Assembly (NCBI GenBank): GCA_963846315.1
Contig: CAWJVM010000001.1
Coordinates: 4,491 to 68,490 of the forward strand
From: RPQJ01 sp963846315
GTDB taxonomy: Bacteria > Pseudomonadota > Gammaproteobacteria > Steroidobacterales > Steroidobacteraceae
Direction: 5' to 3'
DNA length: 64,000 bases
The position numbers were made by a program, and so were the translations under genes. The notes under the pieces were generated by a model that worked only from the letters and a program-made list of their open reading frames with translations, did no database searches and was not told the DNA's origin. Shown here in pieces: positions 1-7,701 of the stretch. How positions within the stretch are numbered: the stretch's first letter is position 1; every line of letters begins with the position of its first letter.

Positions 1-254
1 CCATAGTCACGCACATAGTGGTCCAGCGTGCCCTGCCAGTCGCGCTGGAACTCGCCGCGCGAGACGAAGACCACGTCGGGATTCTTGAAACCGGCCATGT
101 AGCCGCGGAAATCGCCTCGGTTCCACGACGCTTCCATATCGGCGATGACCCGGCGAATCTGAGCCTCCTCGGCCGCCGCGTCGAAGCTGGACGGCCGCCC
201 GCAAGCCGTGATTGCGAGCAGCAGCGCGAACAACCAGAAGATCCGCATCATCAT
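1..254 (-). CDS. NTF2-like (SnoaL/DUF4440-type) lipoprotein, 5' part only
   Basis: The gene enters from the window edge and reads leftward off base 1, so only about 84 N-terminal residues are visible. It begins with three consecutive ATG codons (254, 251, 248) behind a G-rich ribosome site. The first 18 residues form a lipoprotein signal (hydrophobic LFALLLAIT followed by AC, a plausible lipobox with Cys18). The mature part carries an acidic helix and the pattern ADMEASWNRGDFRGYM, typical of the first helix of DUF4440/SnoaL-like proteins of the NTF2 fold, with a later FVSRGEF strand. The fold assignment is by pattern only, and no catalytic residue can be judged because the C-terminus is missing. 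Likely anchored in the outer membrane and facing the periplasm. Confidence 0.7.
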   Translation of the reverse strand, partial: MMMRIFWLFALLLAITACGRPSSFDAAAEEAQIRRVIADMEASWNRGDFRGYMAGFKNPDVVFVSRGEFQRDWQGTLDHYVRDY

Positions 255-430
255 CCGCCCCCCAAAGATCGGTGCGCCCGAGTGTTCTTTGTTCTTCCGT
301 GGCGAGCTCGAAACTCGATGCAATCAGCCCGAATACCCTGGCCACGCGGGAGTTACCGGGCCACGATGATTGTGCACCAGCTCACCGACTTCGCCCCTGG
401 GCGATACGAGGTGGTAAAGGTTTGTAGAAT

Positions 431-443
431 ACGTATAATACGT
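431..443. promoter_or_regulatory. Promoter/operator of the phd-type antitoxin
   Basis: A perfect 6-1-6 palindrome (ACGTAT A ATACGT) lies 16 bp upstream of the antitoxin ATG. It contains a consensus -10 hexamer TATAAT at 434-439. A repressor bound here would cover the promoter, as expected for the autoregulation usual in Phd/YefM modules. No good -35 box is seen; the best candidate is near 412-417. Confidence 0.6.
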
Positions 444-459
444 GCAGGAGGCTCCCAAT

Positions 460-714
460 ATGAAGCAAGCAACTGCCTTGGAATTCCAGCGCAGATTTGG
501 CGAGTTTCAGCACCATGCTCAACGTGAGCCCGTCAACATCACGCGTCACGGTCGCCGGGAGCTGGTGTTGATGTCGGCCGACCACTACGACTGGCTGGTG
601 GCCGCCGCGAAACGTTCCCATCGCACCGATCACACGGCGGGCGTGGTTCTCGAGGCGGTTCGCAGTGCGCAAATGGACCCGGAGCACACCGCGCTCGACG
701 AGTTGATGAAGTAA
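460..714 (+). CDS. Phd/YefM-family antitoxin
   Basis: An 84-residue antitoxin of the Phd/YefM fold. The start is the ATG at 460, preceded by AGGAGG at 446-451; the in-frame GTG at 442 lies inside the operator palindrome and is less likely. The N-terminal half has the usual layout: an ATALEFQRRFGEFQ helix, then VNITRHGRRELVLMSADHYDWL, which matches the family pattern (strand, basic turn, V-L-hydrophobic-S, E/D-x-Y-x-x-L). The C-terminal tail (HTALDELMK) is the part that would wrap the toxin. It ends 6 bp before the toxin gene, so the pair is one transcript. Family members bind DNA through the N-terminal domain and repress their own promoter, here probably at 431-443. Confidence 0.85.
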   Translation: MKQATALEFQRRFGEFQHHAQREPVNITRHGRRELVLMSADHYDWLVAAAKRSHRTDHTAGVVLEAVRSAQMDPEHTALDELMK

Positions 715-720
715 GCGGTT

Positions 721-1208
721 ATGACCCTGCCGGCGCCATCACCCGGGCTGGTCATCCGGTACGACTATCTTTGGTCACGCGAGTCCGCGCAGGGCCGGGC
801 GCAAGGCAAGGATCGACCGGCCTGCATCGTTGTCGCAAGTGATAGCTCGGCCAGACCGCGTTTCGTCGTGCTGCTGCCGATCACGCATTCTTCGCCACGC
901 GACGGGGACGTTGCGATCGAGATTCCCGCACGAGTTCGGCGCGCGATCGGCCTGGATGCTGAGCCAGCGTGGATCATCGTGTCGGAATACAACGTGGACG
1001 AATGGCCCAGCCCAGGCGTTGCGCCGATACCGGGCAACTCAGCACCTACGCGTACGGGTATCTGCCGCCTGCGTTGTTCGCAATGGTAAAGAAGCAGTTC
1101 ATCGCGTGCGCGAATCGTCCGCGCGAGTCACCCGAAATACCTAGCCCGCGGGATGTTCGGACGCAGCGAATTTGGCCCGCGGCTGCATCGGCTACCCGAT
1201 GTCGATGA
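721..1208 (+). pseudogene. PemK/MazF-like toxin with an apparent frameshift near codon 103
   Basis: The in-frame reading from ATG 721 runs to a stop at 1089 (122 aa) and matches a MazF-like family through DRPACIVV, LLPITHSSP, EIPARVRRAIGL and SWI-like WIIVSEYN blocks, up to IPG at about residue 103. The family C-terminus (GQLSTYAYGYLPPALFAM, then VKKQF) is present but lies in another frame, readable from about 1032 to a stop at 1208. One missing base in the CCGGG run near 1030-1034 restores the continuity. The toxin is therefore either broken, with an intact antitoxin kept, or a base was lost in the assembly. The rejoined tail would overlap the end of the opposing mazF by 17 bp. Members are ribosome-independent endoribonucleases. 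The product as sequenced would lack its last strands. Confidence 0.75.
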
Positions 1209-1554
1209 TCTGATTCAGCGTTTCGCAAGCCAGGGCGAAGGATTCCTCTGGCACTTTCTTCAACGGGTGCGGCTTCGCTTTTCGGACGCGCCAGTCGAAC
1301 GACTGCGGCTGATGCCCGAGAATATAGCTGCTCGCACCCCTGGGTCCCTTGAACCTCACGGCAAACGGATTGGTGTCGTTGTACGTTGCTGTCGTCATCG
1401 GCAGCCCGATTACGATACCGGTGCGTTCATTGAAATCCCGCGGCGACAGCACCATCAGTGGATGCAGGTCTTTCATTTCCCGACCCGCCTGCGGATTACA
1501 GTCGATCCAGATCATGTCGCGACGATCCGGGCACCAAGCCTTGCGCGCCGGCAT
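1192..1554 (-). CDS. mazF: MazF/PemK-type endoribonuclease toxin
   Basis: A 120-residue toxin of the MazF/ChpB family, which cleaves mRNA at short specific sequences. The N-terminus has the family signature PDRRDMIWIDCNPQAGREMKD, followed by HPLMVLSPRDFNERTGIVIGLPMT, the core strands that form the ribonuclease barrel. The usual Arg after PDR and the Ser/Thr of the LPMTT block are present, so it looks intact. ATG 1554 shares one base with the stop of mazE (TGATG). A GTG at 1557 is the alternative start. It is the second gene of a mazEF operon on the minus strand and faces the damaged toxin of the other module. Confidence 0.88.
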   Translation of the reverse strand: MPARKAWCPDRRDMIWIDCNPQAGREMKDLHPLMVLSPRDFNERTGIVIGLPMTTATYNDTNPFAVRFKGPRGASSYILGHQPQSFDWRVRKAKPHPLKKVPEESFALACETLNQIIDIG

Positions 1555-1808
1555 CACAACGTCTCGCGCCCGACGCGCTTGGTCGGCATGAGTTCGCCGC
1601 CGTGCCGATCTGGATCAAACGCCGCGAGCCTCTGCGCGAGACTCAGTTTCGGCTCGCCGATGGCCCTGACCAGCACGTTTGAGTCCTGCGCCGACACCTC
1701 GACGGGCTGACCGACCTTTAAGCGAGCAGACCGGGCCACTTTTGCTGGAATGCGCACGGCGAGGCTGTTGCCCCATTGCTGCACGGTCAGGTTTGCGGAC
1801 TTTGACAT
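1554..1808 (-). CDS. mazE: MazE-type antitoxin (AbrB-fold)
   Basis: An 84-residue antitoxin. The first 45 residues carry the SpoVT/AbrB swapped-hairpin pattern of MazE/ChpS: VQQWGNSLAVRIPAKVA, then a KVGQPVEV strand. The C-terminal part (KLSLAQRLAAFDPDRHGGE) is the acidic, flexible toxin-neutralising tail. The chosen ATG 1808 has a GGAGAC ribosome site 6 bp upstream; a longer in-frame version would start inside the operator and is unlikely. Translation is coupled to mazF by an overlapping stop and start. Family members repress the operon with the toxin as co-repressor; the probable site is at 1818-1845. Confidence 0.88.
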   Translation of the reverse strand: MSKSANLTVQQWGNSLAVRIPAKVARSARLKVGQPVEVSAQDSNVLVRAIGEPKLSLAQRLAAFDPDRHGGELMPTKRVGRETL

Positions 1809-1817
1809 GGCTTGTCT

Positions 1818-1845
1818 CCAATGTATAAACAAGTATATACATTGG
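1818..1845. promoter_or_regulatory. mazEF operator: 10-bp inverted repeat
   Basis: CCAATGTATA (1818-1827) and TATACATTGG (1836-1845) are perfect inverted repeats separated by 8 bp, starting 10 bp upstream of the mazE start codon. The A+T-rich core stands out from the surrounding sequence and probably also holds the -10 element. Autoregulation by MazE/MazF at such sites is known for the family; here it is inferred from position and symmetry. Confidence 0.65.
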
Positions 1846-1855
1846 TCGCCAGGCG

Positions 1856-2221
1856 TCAATTGGCACGCCGTCGCCAGAATACCCACGCGTAGATCGCCGC
1901 GTTGACCAGCAGCACCAGCGCGCCGAGCACGAGCTGTGCGCGGTGGGTCAATCCGTCCGGATACAGCGCCGACATGACGTAATGCTCGACGAAGCCGCCC
2001 GGGTACCCGAGTTCACCGGCCAACCGTCGCCAGTGGTTCTCGAGCGGCGTCAGCGGGCAGATCCCGCCGAGGAACTCGATTCCAGCGCCCCACAGCACGA
2101 CAGGCACGTGAACCCAGGCGATACGCGGCCAGCGCAACACCAGCAATGCGCCCAGCACCACGAACGCCACGAACCCGGCGTGCAGAATGAGGACGAAGTC
2201 CGCCAGCAGTCGGTACAGCAT
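1856..2221 (-). CDS. DUF2784 family membrane protein
   Basis: 121 residues with three or four predicted membrane helices (about 5-28, 38-52 and 96-116). The sequence follows the DUF2784 pattern closely: LADFVLILHAGFVAFVVLG at the N-terminus, a central W-x-G-x-x-I-E-F then CPLTPLENHWR block, GYPGGFVEHYV, and a final hydrophobic helix ending in a basic WRRRAN tail. The conserved CPLTPLE motif on a loop suggests a shared but unknown function, and the family has no assigned role. Transcribed separately from the toxin modules; the gap to mazE (1809-1855) holds only the mazE operator. Inner membrane location is inferred. Confidence 0.85.
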   Translation of the reverse strand: MLYRLLADFVLILHAGFVAFVVLGALLVLRWPRIAWVHVPVVLWGAGIEFLGGICPLTPLENHWRRLAGELGYPGGFVEHYVMSALYPDGLTHRAQLVLGALVLLVNAAIYAWVFWRRRAN

Positions 2222-2358
2222 CGCGCCTGAGATGGTGCTACCACGCCGATTGAGGTGTCAAAAGACGCACATGGCGCTATTGCCGACTCGATCGGTCCGT
2301 CGCAGAGTGGGTGTGACTGGCGCCATGGTCCTCGCGCATCCGCGAAGGAGCACTCACG

Positions 2359-3003
2359 ATGAGCACCCTGACCAAGCTTGCACTCGGCGCGATGGGACAG
2401 CTGCGACCGCGCCCCGCAAAAGGCGATGCCCGTCCCGTCATCAAGTTGCCTGCACCCGACAAGCGCGGTGGCCTGCCGCTCATGCAGGCATTGGCCAAGC
2501 GCCGGTCAACGCGTGAGTTCGCGCGCAAGCCACTGCCGCTGCCCGTACTCTCCAGCCTGCTGTGGGCCGCCTTCGGCGTAAACCGTCGCGACGGCGGTCG
2601 GACGGCCCCCTCCGCCATCAACGCGCAGGAGATCGACGTCTACGTCGCCCTGCCCGACGGTGCTTACCTCTACGACGCCCGGACACACGCGCTGCGGCTC
2701 GTTGCAGGAAGCGATTTGCGCAGCATCACGGGCTATCAGGACTTCGTGGACGATGCCCCGCTCGATCTCGTTTACGTCGTGGATCACTCGCGCATGAAAC
2801 TGATCCCGGTGGCCAGCCGCGAGAGCTACGCCTCAGCCGCCGCGGGAGCGATCGCCCAGAACGTTTACCTGTACTCCGCCAGCGCGGGACTCGTCACCGT
2901 GATCCGTGCCTGGATCGATCGCTCCGCCATCGCAGACGCCCTTGGCCTCACCCACGACCAGCACGTGCTGCTGTCGCAGACGGTTGGCTACCCGAAGGGC
3001 TGA
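2359..3003 (+). CDS. SagB/ThcOx-type nitroreductase-family oxidoreductase
   Basis: A 214-residue flavoprotein of the nitroreductase superfamily, SagB-like branch. ATG 2359 follows AAGGAG with a 9-bp spacer. FMN-contact patterns are visible: RRSTREF at 48-54, LSSLLWAAFGVNR near 64-77, and RTAPSAINAQ at 81-90. The C-terminal SAAAGAIAQNVYLYSASAGL helix is the usual dimer/FMN phosphate segment. Members include azoline oxidases of peptide antibiotics as well as many stand-alone enzymes of unknown substrate. No YcaO or precursor peptide gene lies nearby, so there is no reason to propose a RiPP pathway. A short basic N-terminus precedes the domain but no clear signal peptide. Next gene is 112 bp away. 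Confidence 0.85.
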   Translation: MSTLTKLALGAMGQLRPRPAKGDARPVIKLPAPDKRGGLPLMQALAKRRSTREFARKPLPLPVLSSLLWAAFGVNRRDGGRTAPSAINAQEIDVYVALPDGAYLYDARTHALRLVAGSDLRSITGYQDFVDDAPLDLVYVVDHSRMKLIPVASRESYASAAAGAIAQNVYLYSASAGLVTVIRAWIDRSAIADALGLTHDQHVLLSQTVGYPKG

Positions 3004-3115
3004 CAGGTCCTGCCGCGAAAGGCGGCCGGGCGAGAAGCAGGCAGCGGGAGCGGATTGGCTCTCCTGACAAATTGCCCGGTAGACTGCCGGCTTTGCGATC
3101 TCAGGGGCAATCGTC

Positions 3116-4636
3116 ATGCGAGCTGCAGGTCTGCTGGCCACCGTCGGGTTGCTCCTATCCGGCGTCAACGCACACGCCGACGTACTGATCCGTCACGCCA
3201 CCGTCTATGACGGTACGGGCGGTCCGCCATTCGCTGCGGATGTCCGCATCCAGGGCGACCGGATCGCAGCGATCGCACCGCACCTTGAGCCACTACCCGG
3301 CGAGACCGTGCGTGACCTGCACGGCCTGGCCCTCGCACCGGGCTTCATCGACATGCATAGCCACGGCAACGGCGGATTGCTCGAGGATCTCGACGCCGCC
3401 ACGGTGAGTCGCCAGGGCGTGACCACGATTGTCGTTGGTCAGGATGGAGAGTCCGACTTTCCGCTGCGGGACTGGTTCGGGAAGCTCAATGCTACGCCGC
3501 CGGCGATCAACGTGGCGAGCATGGTCGGCCACGCGACGCTGCGCCAGCAGGCCATGGGCAAGGACCTGTACCGCCCTTCGACGGCGCAGGAGCTCGCGCA
3601 GATGAAATCGCTGCTCGCGCACGAGTTGACGGCGGGTGCCTTCGGGCTGTCGACGGGCCTCGAATACGAAGCGGCGCACTTTTCGACCACGGAAGAAGTG
3701 GTCGAACTGTCGAAGGTGGCGGCGGCGACGGGCGGCTTTTACATCAGCCACGTCCGCGACGAGGCCAACCGGACCTTCGAAGCATTCGACGAAGTCCTGC
3801 GCATCGGCCGCGAAGCACGCATTCCTGTCCAGATCACGCACGTCAAGCTCGGTTCGACGCCAGTCTGGCACCAGGCGGCGGCGCGGATGCCAGCGTACTT
3901 CGAGCAGGCCCGCCGCGAGCGCATCAACCTGAAAGCGGATGTGTATCCGTACACGTTCTGGCACTCGACGATCCGCGTCATCGTCCCGGACCGCGACTAT
4001 TTCAATGCTGAAAAAGTGACGCGTGCGATCGCCGATAACGGTGGCGCCGCGGCCATCCGCCTCGGGAAGTACACGCCAGAGCCTGTGCTCGCAGGCCAGA
4101 CGCTCGAGCAGGTTGCCACGACCTGGCAGGTGACGCCGGTTGAGGCTTACATGCGCATCGTCAGGGCCACCGAGTCCGCGGTTGGCAGTGACGAGTCGAT
4201 AGAGAACGTGCTGGTCACGTCGATGAGCGAGGACGACCTGCGCTGGTTCATCGCGCATCCCGACATCATGTTCAGCAGCGACGGCGAACTGCACGGCACC
4301 CATCCGCGCGGCGCCGGCGCTTTCCCGCGCGTGCTCGGTCGCTACGTGCGTGAGGAGAAGTTGCTGCCGCTGGAGGCAGCAATACACAAGATGTCCGGCC
4401 TCCCCGCAGCACAGTTGGGACTGCAGGATCGCGGCCGAATCGCGGCCGGTTACGTCGCCGACCTGGTCGTGTTCGATCCTGCCGTCGTGATCGACCAGTC
4501 GACCGTCGAGAACCCTGAGGCGCCGCCGCTCGGAATCCCGGACGTCATGGTGGCGGGAGAATGGATCGTCAGCGACGGAAAGGTGACCGGCCATCATCCA
4601 GGCCGTGTGTTGCGCAGCCCCACCCACCAGCCCTGA
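3116..4636 (+). CDS. N-acyl-D-amino-acid deacylase (D-aminoacylase)-like amidohydrolase, exported
   Basis: 506 residues with a cleavable signal peptide (LLATVGLLLSGVNAHA). It belongs to the metal-dependent amidohydrolases of the D-aminoacylase group: N-terminal DVLIRHATVYDGTG sheet, metal-ligand block PGFIDMHSHG at 76-84, THVKLG and VYPYTFWHSTIR segments, and the late FSSDGELHGTHPRGAGAF block that supplies the last ligands. The canonical Cys ligand after GVTT (GNCG in D-aminoacylase) is replaced by GQDG, seen in a related branch, so substrate and metal number may differ. It would release D-amino acids from N-acyl or peptide-like substrates in the periplasm. Only 18 bp separate it from dgcN, which suggests it feeds D-glutamate into that pathway. 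Confidence 0.8.
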   Translation: MRAAGLLATVGLLLSGVNAHADVLIRHATVYDGTGGPPFAADVRIQGDRIAAIAPHLEPLPGETVRDLHGLALAPGFIDMHSHGNGGLLEDLDAATVSRQGVTTIVVGQDGESDFPLRDWFGKLNATPPAINVASMVGHATLRQQAMGKDLYRPSTAQELAQMKSLLAHELTAGAFGLSTGLEYEAAHFSTTEEVVELSKVAAATGGFYISHVRDEANRTFEAFDEVLRIGREARIPVQITHVKLGSTPVWHQAAARMPAYFEQARRERINLKADVYPYTFWHSTIRVIVPDRDYFNAEKVTRAIADNGGAAAIRLGKYTPEPVLAGQTLEQVATTWQVTPVEAYMRIVRATESAVGSDESIENVLVTSMSEDDLRWFIAHPDIMFSSDGELHGTHPRGAGAFPRVLGRYVREEKLLPLEAAIHKMSGLPAAQLGLQDRGRIAAGYVADLVVFDPAVVIDQSTVENPEAPPLGIPDVMVAGEWIVSDGKVTGHHPGRVLRSPTHQP

Positions 4637-4654
4637 GTCGCCTGGACCACCCCC

Positions 4655-5662
4655 ATGTTGATGTTGCGCAAGCCCTACCTGCTGTACCTGGGTGATGCGA
4701 CCCTTAAGTCCGATTGCAAGACTGCCTTCGGCCTGCACGACTGGTGTGGCGCGGACGTCATCGGCGAATGGTCGCTGCCTGCGGCCAGCGTCAGCGTCGG
4801 CGCGCCACGATTGTCACCGGCTCAGGCAGCCGCGCGAGGCGCCGGTTCGATTGTCGTGGGAGTGGCACCTACGGGGGGTGTGCTGCCGGACCACTGGCAG
4901 GACGATCTCGAGGCCGCACTTGGCGCTGGCCTCGATGTCGTCAGCGGTCTCCATACCCGCCTCACCGCGTTTCCACGCCTGGTGCGCGCGGCCCAGGCGA
5001 ACGGCGTGCGGCTCGTCGACGTGCGCCATTCCAGCGCGGCGTATCCCGTCGCGAACGGCCGCAAGCGCACCGGCAAGCGCGTCCTCACGGTGGGGACGGA
5101 CTGTGCTCTCGGCAAAAAGTACACGGCGCTCGCACTCACGCACGCACTGCAGGGGAAAGGTATTGCGGCGACGTTTCGGGCGACTGGCCAGACCGGCATC
5201 ATGATCGCGGGCGGCGGAATTGCGGTGGATGCGCTGGTCGCAGACTTCCTGGCCGGCGCGGCTGAGGTGCTCTCACCGGACAATGCGGAGGGACACTGGG
5301 ACGTCATCGAGGGCCAGGGGTCGCTTTTTCATCCAGCCTACGCGGCTGTGACCCTCGGGCTGCTCCACGGCTCGCAACCCGACGCGATCGTCCTGTGCCA
5401 CGCGCCGGAGCGCCTGACGATCGAGGAGTACCCCGACTATCCGATTCCGTCCCTGCGCGAAGTCATCGACGTCTATCTGCAGGCAGGCCGCCTGACGAAT
5501 CGCGGCGTCCGGTGCGTGGGCATCAGCATCAATTCATCGACACTCGACGAGGCCGGGTGGCACGCCTATCGGACGCGTCTCGAGAGCGAGCTTGGCCTTC
5601 CGGTCTGCGATCCGATGCGTGGCGGCGTCGATCGACTCGCAGCGGCACTCCTGACTGCATGA
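4655..5662 (+). CDS. dgcN: DgcN-type D-glutamate N-acetyltransferase (DUF1611)
   Basis: 335 residues of the DUF1611 family. The N-terminal domain opens with PYLLYLGDATLKSDCKTA and has a VVGVAPTGGVLPDHW stretch; the C-terminal domain carries a P-loop-like GTDCALGKK at 147-155 followed by ATFRATGQTG and VIEGQGSLFHPAY. In the described DgcN-DgcA route, DgcN acetylates D-glutamate to N-acetyl-D-glutamate, which DgcA epimerises to the L form. The immediate partner here is an enolase-superfamily epimerase joined by an ATGA overlap, which supports that assignment over an uncharacterised DUF1611 role. ATG 4655 and ATG 4661 are both possible starts. Cytoplasmic. Confidence 0.82.
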   Translation: MLMLRKPYLLYLGDATLKSDCKTAFGLHDWCGADVIGEWSLPAASVSVGAPRLSPAQAAARGAGSIVVGVAPTGGVLPDHWQDDLEAALGAGLDVVSGLHTRLTAFPRLVRAAQANGVRLVDVRHSSAAYPVANGRKRTGKRVLTVGTDCALGKKYTALALTHALQGKGIAATFRATGQTGIMIAGGGIAVDALVADFLAGAAEVLSPDNAEGHWDVIEGQGSLFHPAYAAVTLGLLHGSQPDAIVLCHAPERLTIEEYPDYPIPSLREVIDVYLQAGRLTNRGVRCVGISINSSTLDEAGWHAYRTRLESELGLPVCDPMRGGVDRLAAALLTA

Positions 5663-6642
5663 TATCCGTCACGACGCAGATCGAACGCTGGGAACTGGTC
5701 GAGCCGTTCACGACGGCGCGTGACTCAATTACGCACGTGCCGGTCCTGCTCGTCACCCTCATTGGTCGCGACGGCGCGCGTGGCTGGGCCGAAGCGGCGG
5801 GCGTCGATTACGACGGCGAGACACCTGATAGGCTGGCGGCGCAGATAGCCTCGGTTCAGAACGCCCTGCACGATGGGATTACAGGTCAGGAATTGCTCCA
5901 CCTCCTGCCGGCCGGTGGCGCGCGCAACGCTCTTGACTGCGCGCTCTGGGACCTGCGGGCAAAGGAAACGGGAGTCGCTGCGTGGCGGACTGCGGGCCTG
6001 TCCCTGCCCCGCCCGGTGACGACCGCCTTTACGATTGGACTCGGCAGCGAAGCTGACGTCCGTCGCAAGGCTCGTGATGCGCTGCCGTATGGCTTGCTGA
6101 AACTCAAGCTCGATGCCGAGCGGCACGTTGACCTGGTGCGGATCGTGCGTGAGGAACACCCCACGGCCAGGCTGATCGTCGACGCCAACCAGGCGTGGTC
6201 GCGTCCGCTGCTCGAGCGACTCCTGCCGCAACTGCGGGGCCTTGGCGTGGAACTGGTCGAGCAACCGGTGCCACGCGGCCAGGACTCGGATCTCGACGGA
6301 TTGCCCGACCTGTTGCCGCTGGCGGCGGACGAATCGTGCACCGACCGTCATTCGTTGCCCGAGCTTGTCGGCCGCTACCAGTACATCAACATCAAGCTGG
6401 ACAAGTGCGGCGGCCTGACCGAGGCGCTGGGCATGTGCGCCGATGCAACACGGCTCGGGCTTGGGCTGATGGTCGGAAACATGTGCGGGACTTCGCTGGC
6501 GATGGCGCCGGCGTTCCTGGTGGCACAAGCGTGCCGCTACGTTGATCTCGATGGACCGCTGCTACAGCGCCAGGATCGGGAACCCCCGATCCGTTTTGAG
6601 TCCAGCCTGATGCACCCGCCCGATCCCGCGCTGTGGGGATGA
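5659..6642 (+). CDS. dgcA: DgcA-type N-acetyl-D-glutamate racemase / dipeptide epimerase
   Basis: 327 residues, enolase superfamily (muconate-lactonizing subgroup). Start ATG 5659 overlaps the dgcN stop as ATGA. The catalytic set is complete: KLK at 148-150 as first base, metal ligands D175 (IVDAN), E201 (VEQP) and D224 (AADES), and the second Lys in INIKLDK (246 or 249). Such proteins invert the alpha carbon of L-Ala-D/L-Glu or N-acyl amino acids. Next to dgcN the expected reaction is N-acetyl-D-glutamate to N-acetyl-L-glutamate. No promoter is needed between the two genes. A dipeptide epimerase acting on peptidoglycan fragments is the alternative. Confidence 0.85.
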   Translation: MISVTTQIERWELVEPFTTARDSITHVPVLLVTLIGRDGARGWAEAAGVDYDGETPDRLAAQIASVQNALHDGITGQELLHLLPAGGARNALDCALWDLRAKETGVAAWRTAGLSLPRPVTTAFTIGLGSEADVRRKARDALPYGLLKLKLDAERHVDLVRIVREEHPTARLIVDANQAWSRPLLERLLPQLRGLGVELVEQPVPRGQDSDLDGLPDLLPLAADESCTDRHSLPELVGRYQYINIKLDKCGGLTEALGMCADATRLGLGLMVGNMCGTSLAMAPAFLVAQACRYVDLDGPLLQRQDREPPIRFESSLMHPPDPALWG

Positions 6643-6809
6643 CAGGTCTCGCGGCTCGTCAATCGAGACAACCTCTACGCGCATAGGTACGCGAATGTGT
6701 GATGCGATCCGCAGCACACTCACAATGTGCGAACGTCAGTAGACCGGCCGCCGTCGTATGGACATACTTTTCCGATCAGTATCATGCGTCGCCGACCCCG
6801 GAGGGTTTC

Positions 6810-7701
6810 TTGCGCAGTCGCAACTCCGTTGATCTCGTGCCGGAACCGCCTCGTTATCCGCTTGCTGTTGCAGCCTGCTGGATCGCTGGTTGTGGCGTTG
6901 TTGACGCCACAACCGGCGGTGTGTTGCGAGCCGAGCCCTTCTACCTGCCCGCGGTTCTCGCCGATCGCCTGGCTTCACGGCCTGCGTGCTGGACTGATCG
7001 CTGCGGTGGGCGCGGCCGCCGTTGCGTCAGTTGCCGAGGTCGCGACCAGCATAGCCGCCGGCATTGGCATCCTGTCCTGGAATTTCACAGCGCACGCGGT
7101 GCTCTTCGCGCTGCCGGCATGGCTCGTGAGCGAGTTGCGAGCGCAGCAGCGCCTGCTTGCCAGGCTGGATACCACGGACGCCGCCACCGGGTTCGCGACC
7201 CGGCACGGCCTGGTCCAGGAACTCGCTGAAGAGCTGGTCCGGACCGAACGACTCGGTGGCGAGACCAGCGTCATCTGCATCAGCCTGAACGCGCTGCCTC
7301 GGCTTATCGCCGAGCATGGACGGGAACATGCGAGAACCGTGCAAGAAGGGTTCTGGGAGGCCGTTCGACTCTCGACCCGGCGCATCGACACCGTGGCGCG
7401 ACTCGCCGACGATGAGTTCGCGCTGTTGCTTCGCGGAACGGACAGCTCGGCCGCGGCAGTTGTCGCCGACAAGCTCGCTCATTCATTGACCGACTGGCTC
7501 CTGACGCAGGGTCACGATCTGACTTGCAGCGTCGGTTTCACGACGGCCCCGCGGGGGCGCCTGCTCGACGCGGACACGCTGCTCGCGCGAGCAGTTGCGC
7601 ATTTGTATGAGCGCCGCTTGGCTGGTTCTGCGTCGGAGCGACCGCCGGCGCGGATGCCTTCAGCAGTCGCCCCAGTCTCGTCCGCCCGCGAGTCGGCCTG
7701 A
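6810..7701 (+). CDS. Membrane GGDEF-domain protein with degenerate ADDEF site, apparent +1 frameshift
   Basis: The GGDEF domain (second half) is in the frame that ends at 7701. Its signature is ADDEF instead of GGDEF, with an RRID I-site-like motif five residues before it, so it is likely a c-di-GMP binder or weak cyclase. The N-terminal membrane part is split between two frames. One frame reads GVVDATTGGVL then EPFYLPAVL up to about 6960, and the other continues AWLHGLRAGLIAAVGAA. Together they give the usual short multi-helix anchor of such proteins, so one extra base near 6955-6963 is suspected. The proposed start is TTG 6810 behind GGAGGG (6800-6805). A start at 6727 in the second frame is the conservative alternative. 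Corrected length about 296 aa. Confidence 0.6.

Noticed and set aside
2359..3003. SagB-type enzyme as part of a RiPP cluster
   Set aside because: No YcaO-like cyclase, precursor peptide or export gene is present nearby; the neighbours are amino-acid metabolism genes.
6645..6676. Possible hairpin after dgcA (GGTCTCG / CGAGACAACC)
   Set aside because: The stem is interrupted, the loop is long and no T-run follows, so it is not supported as a terminator.
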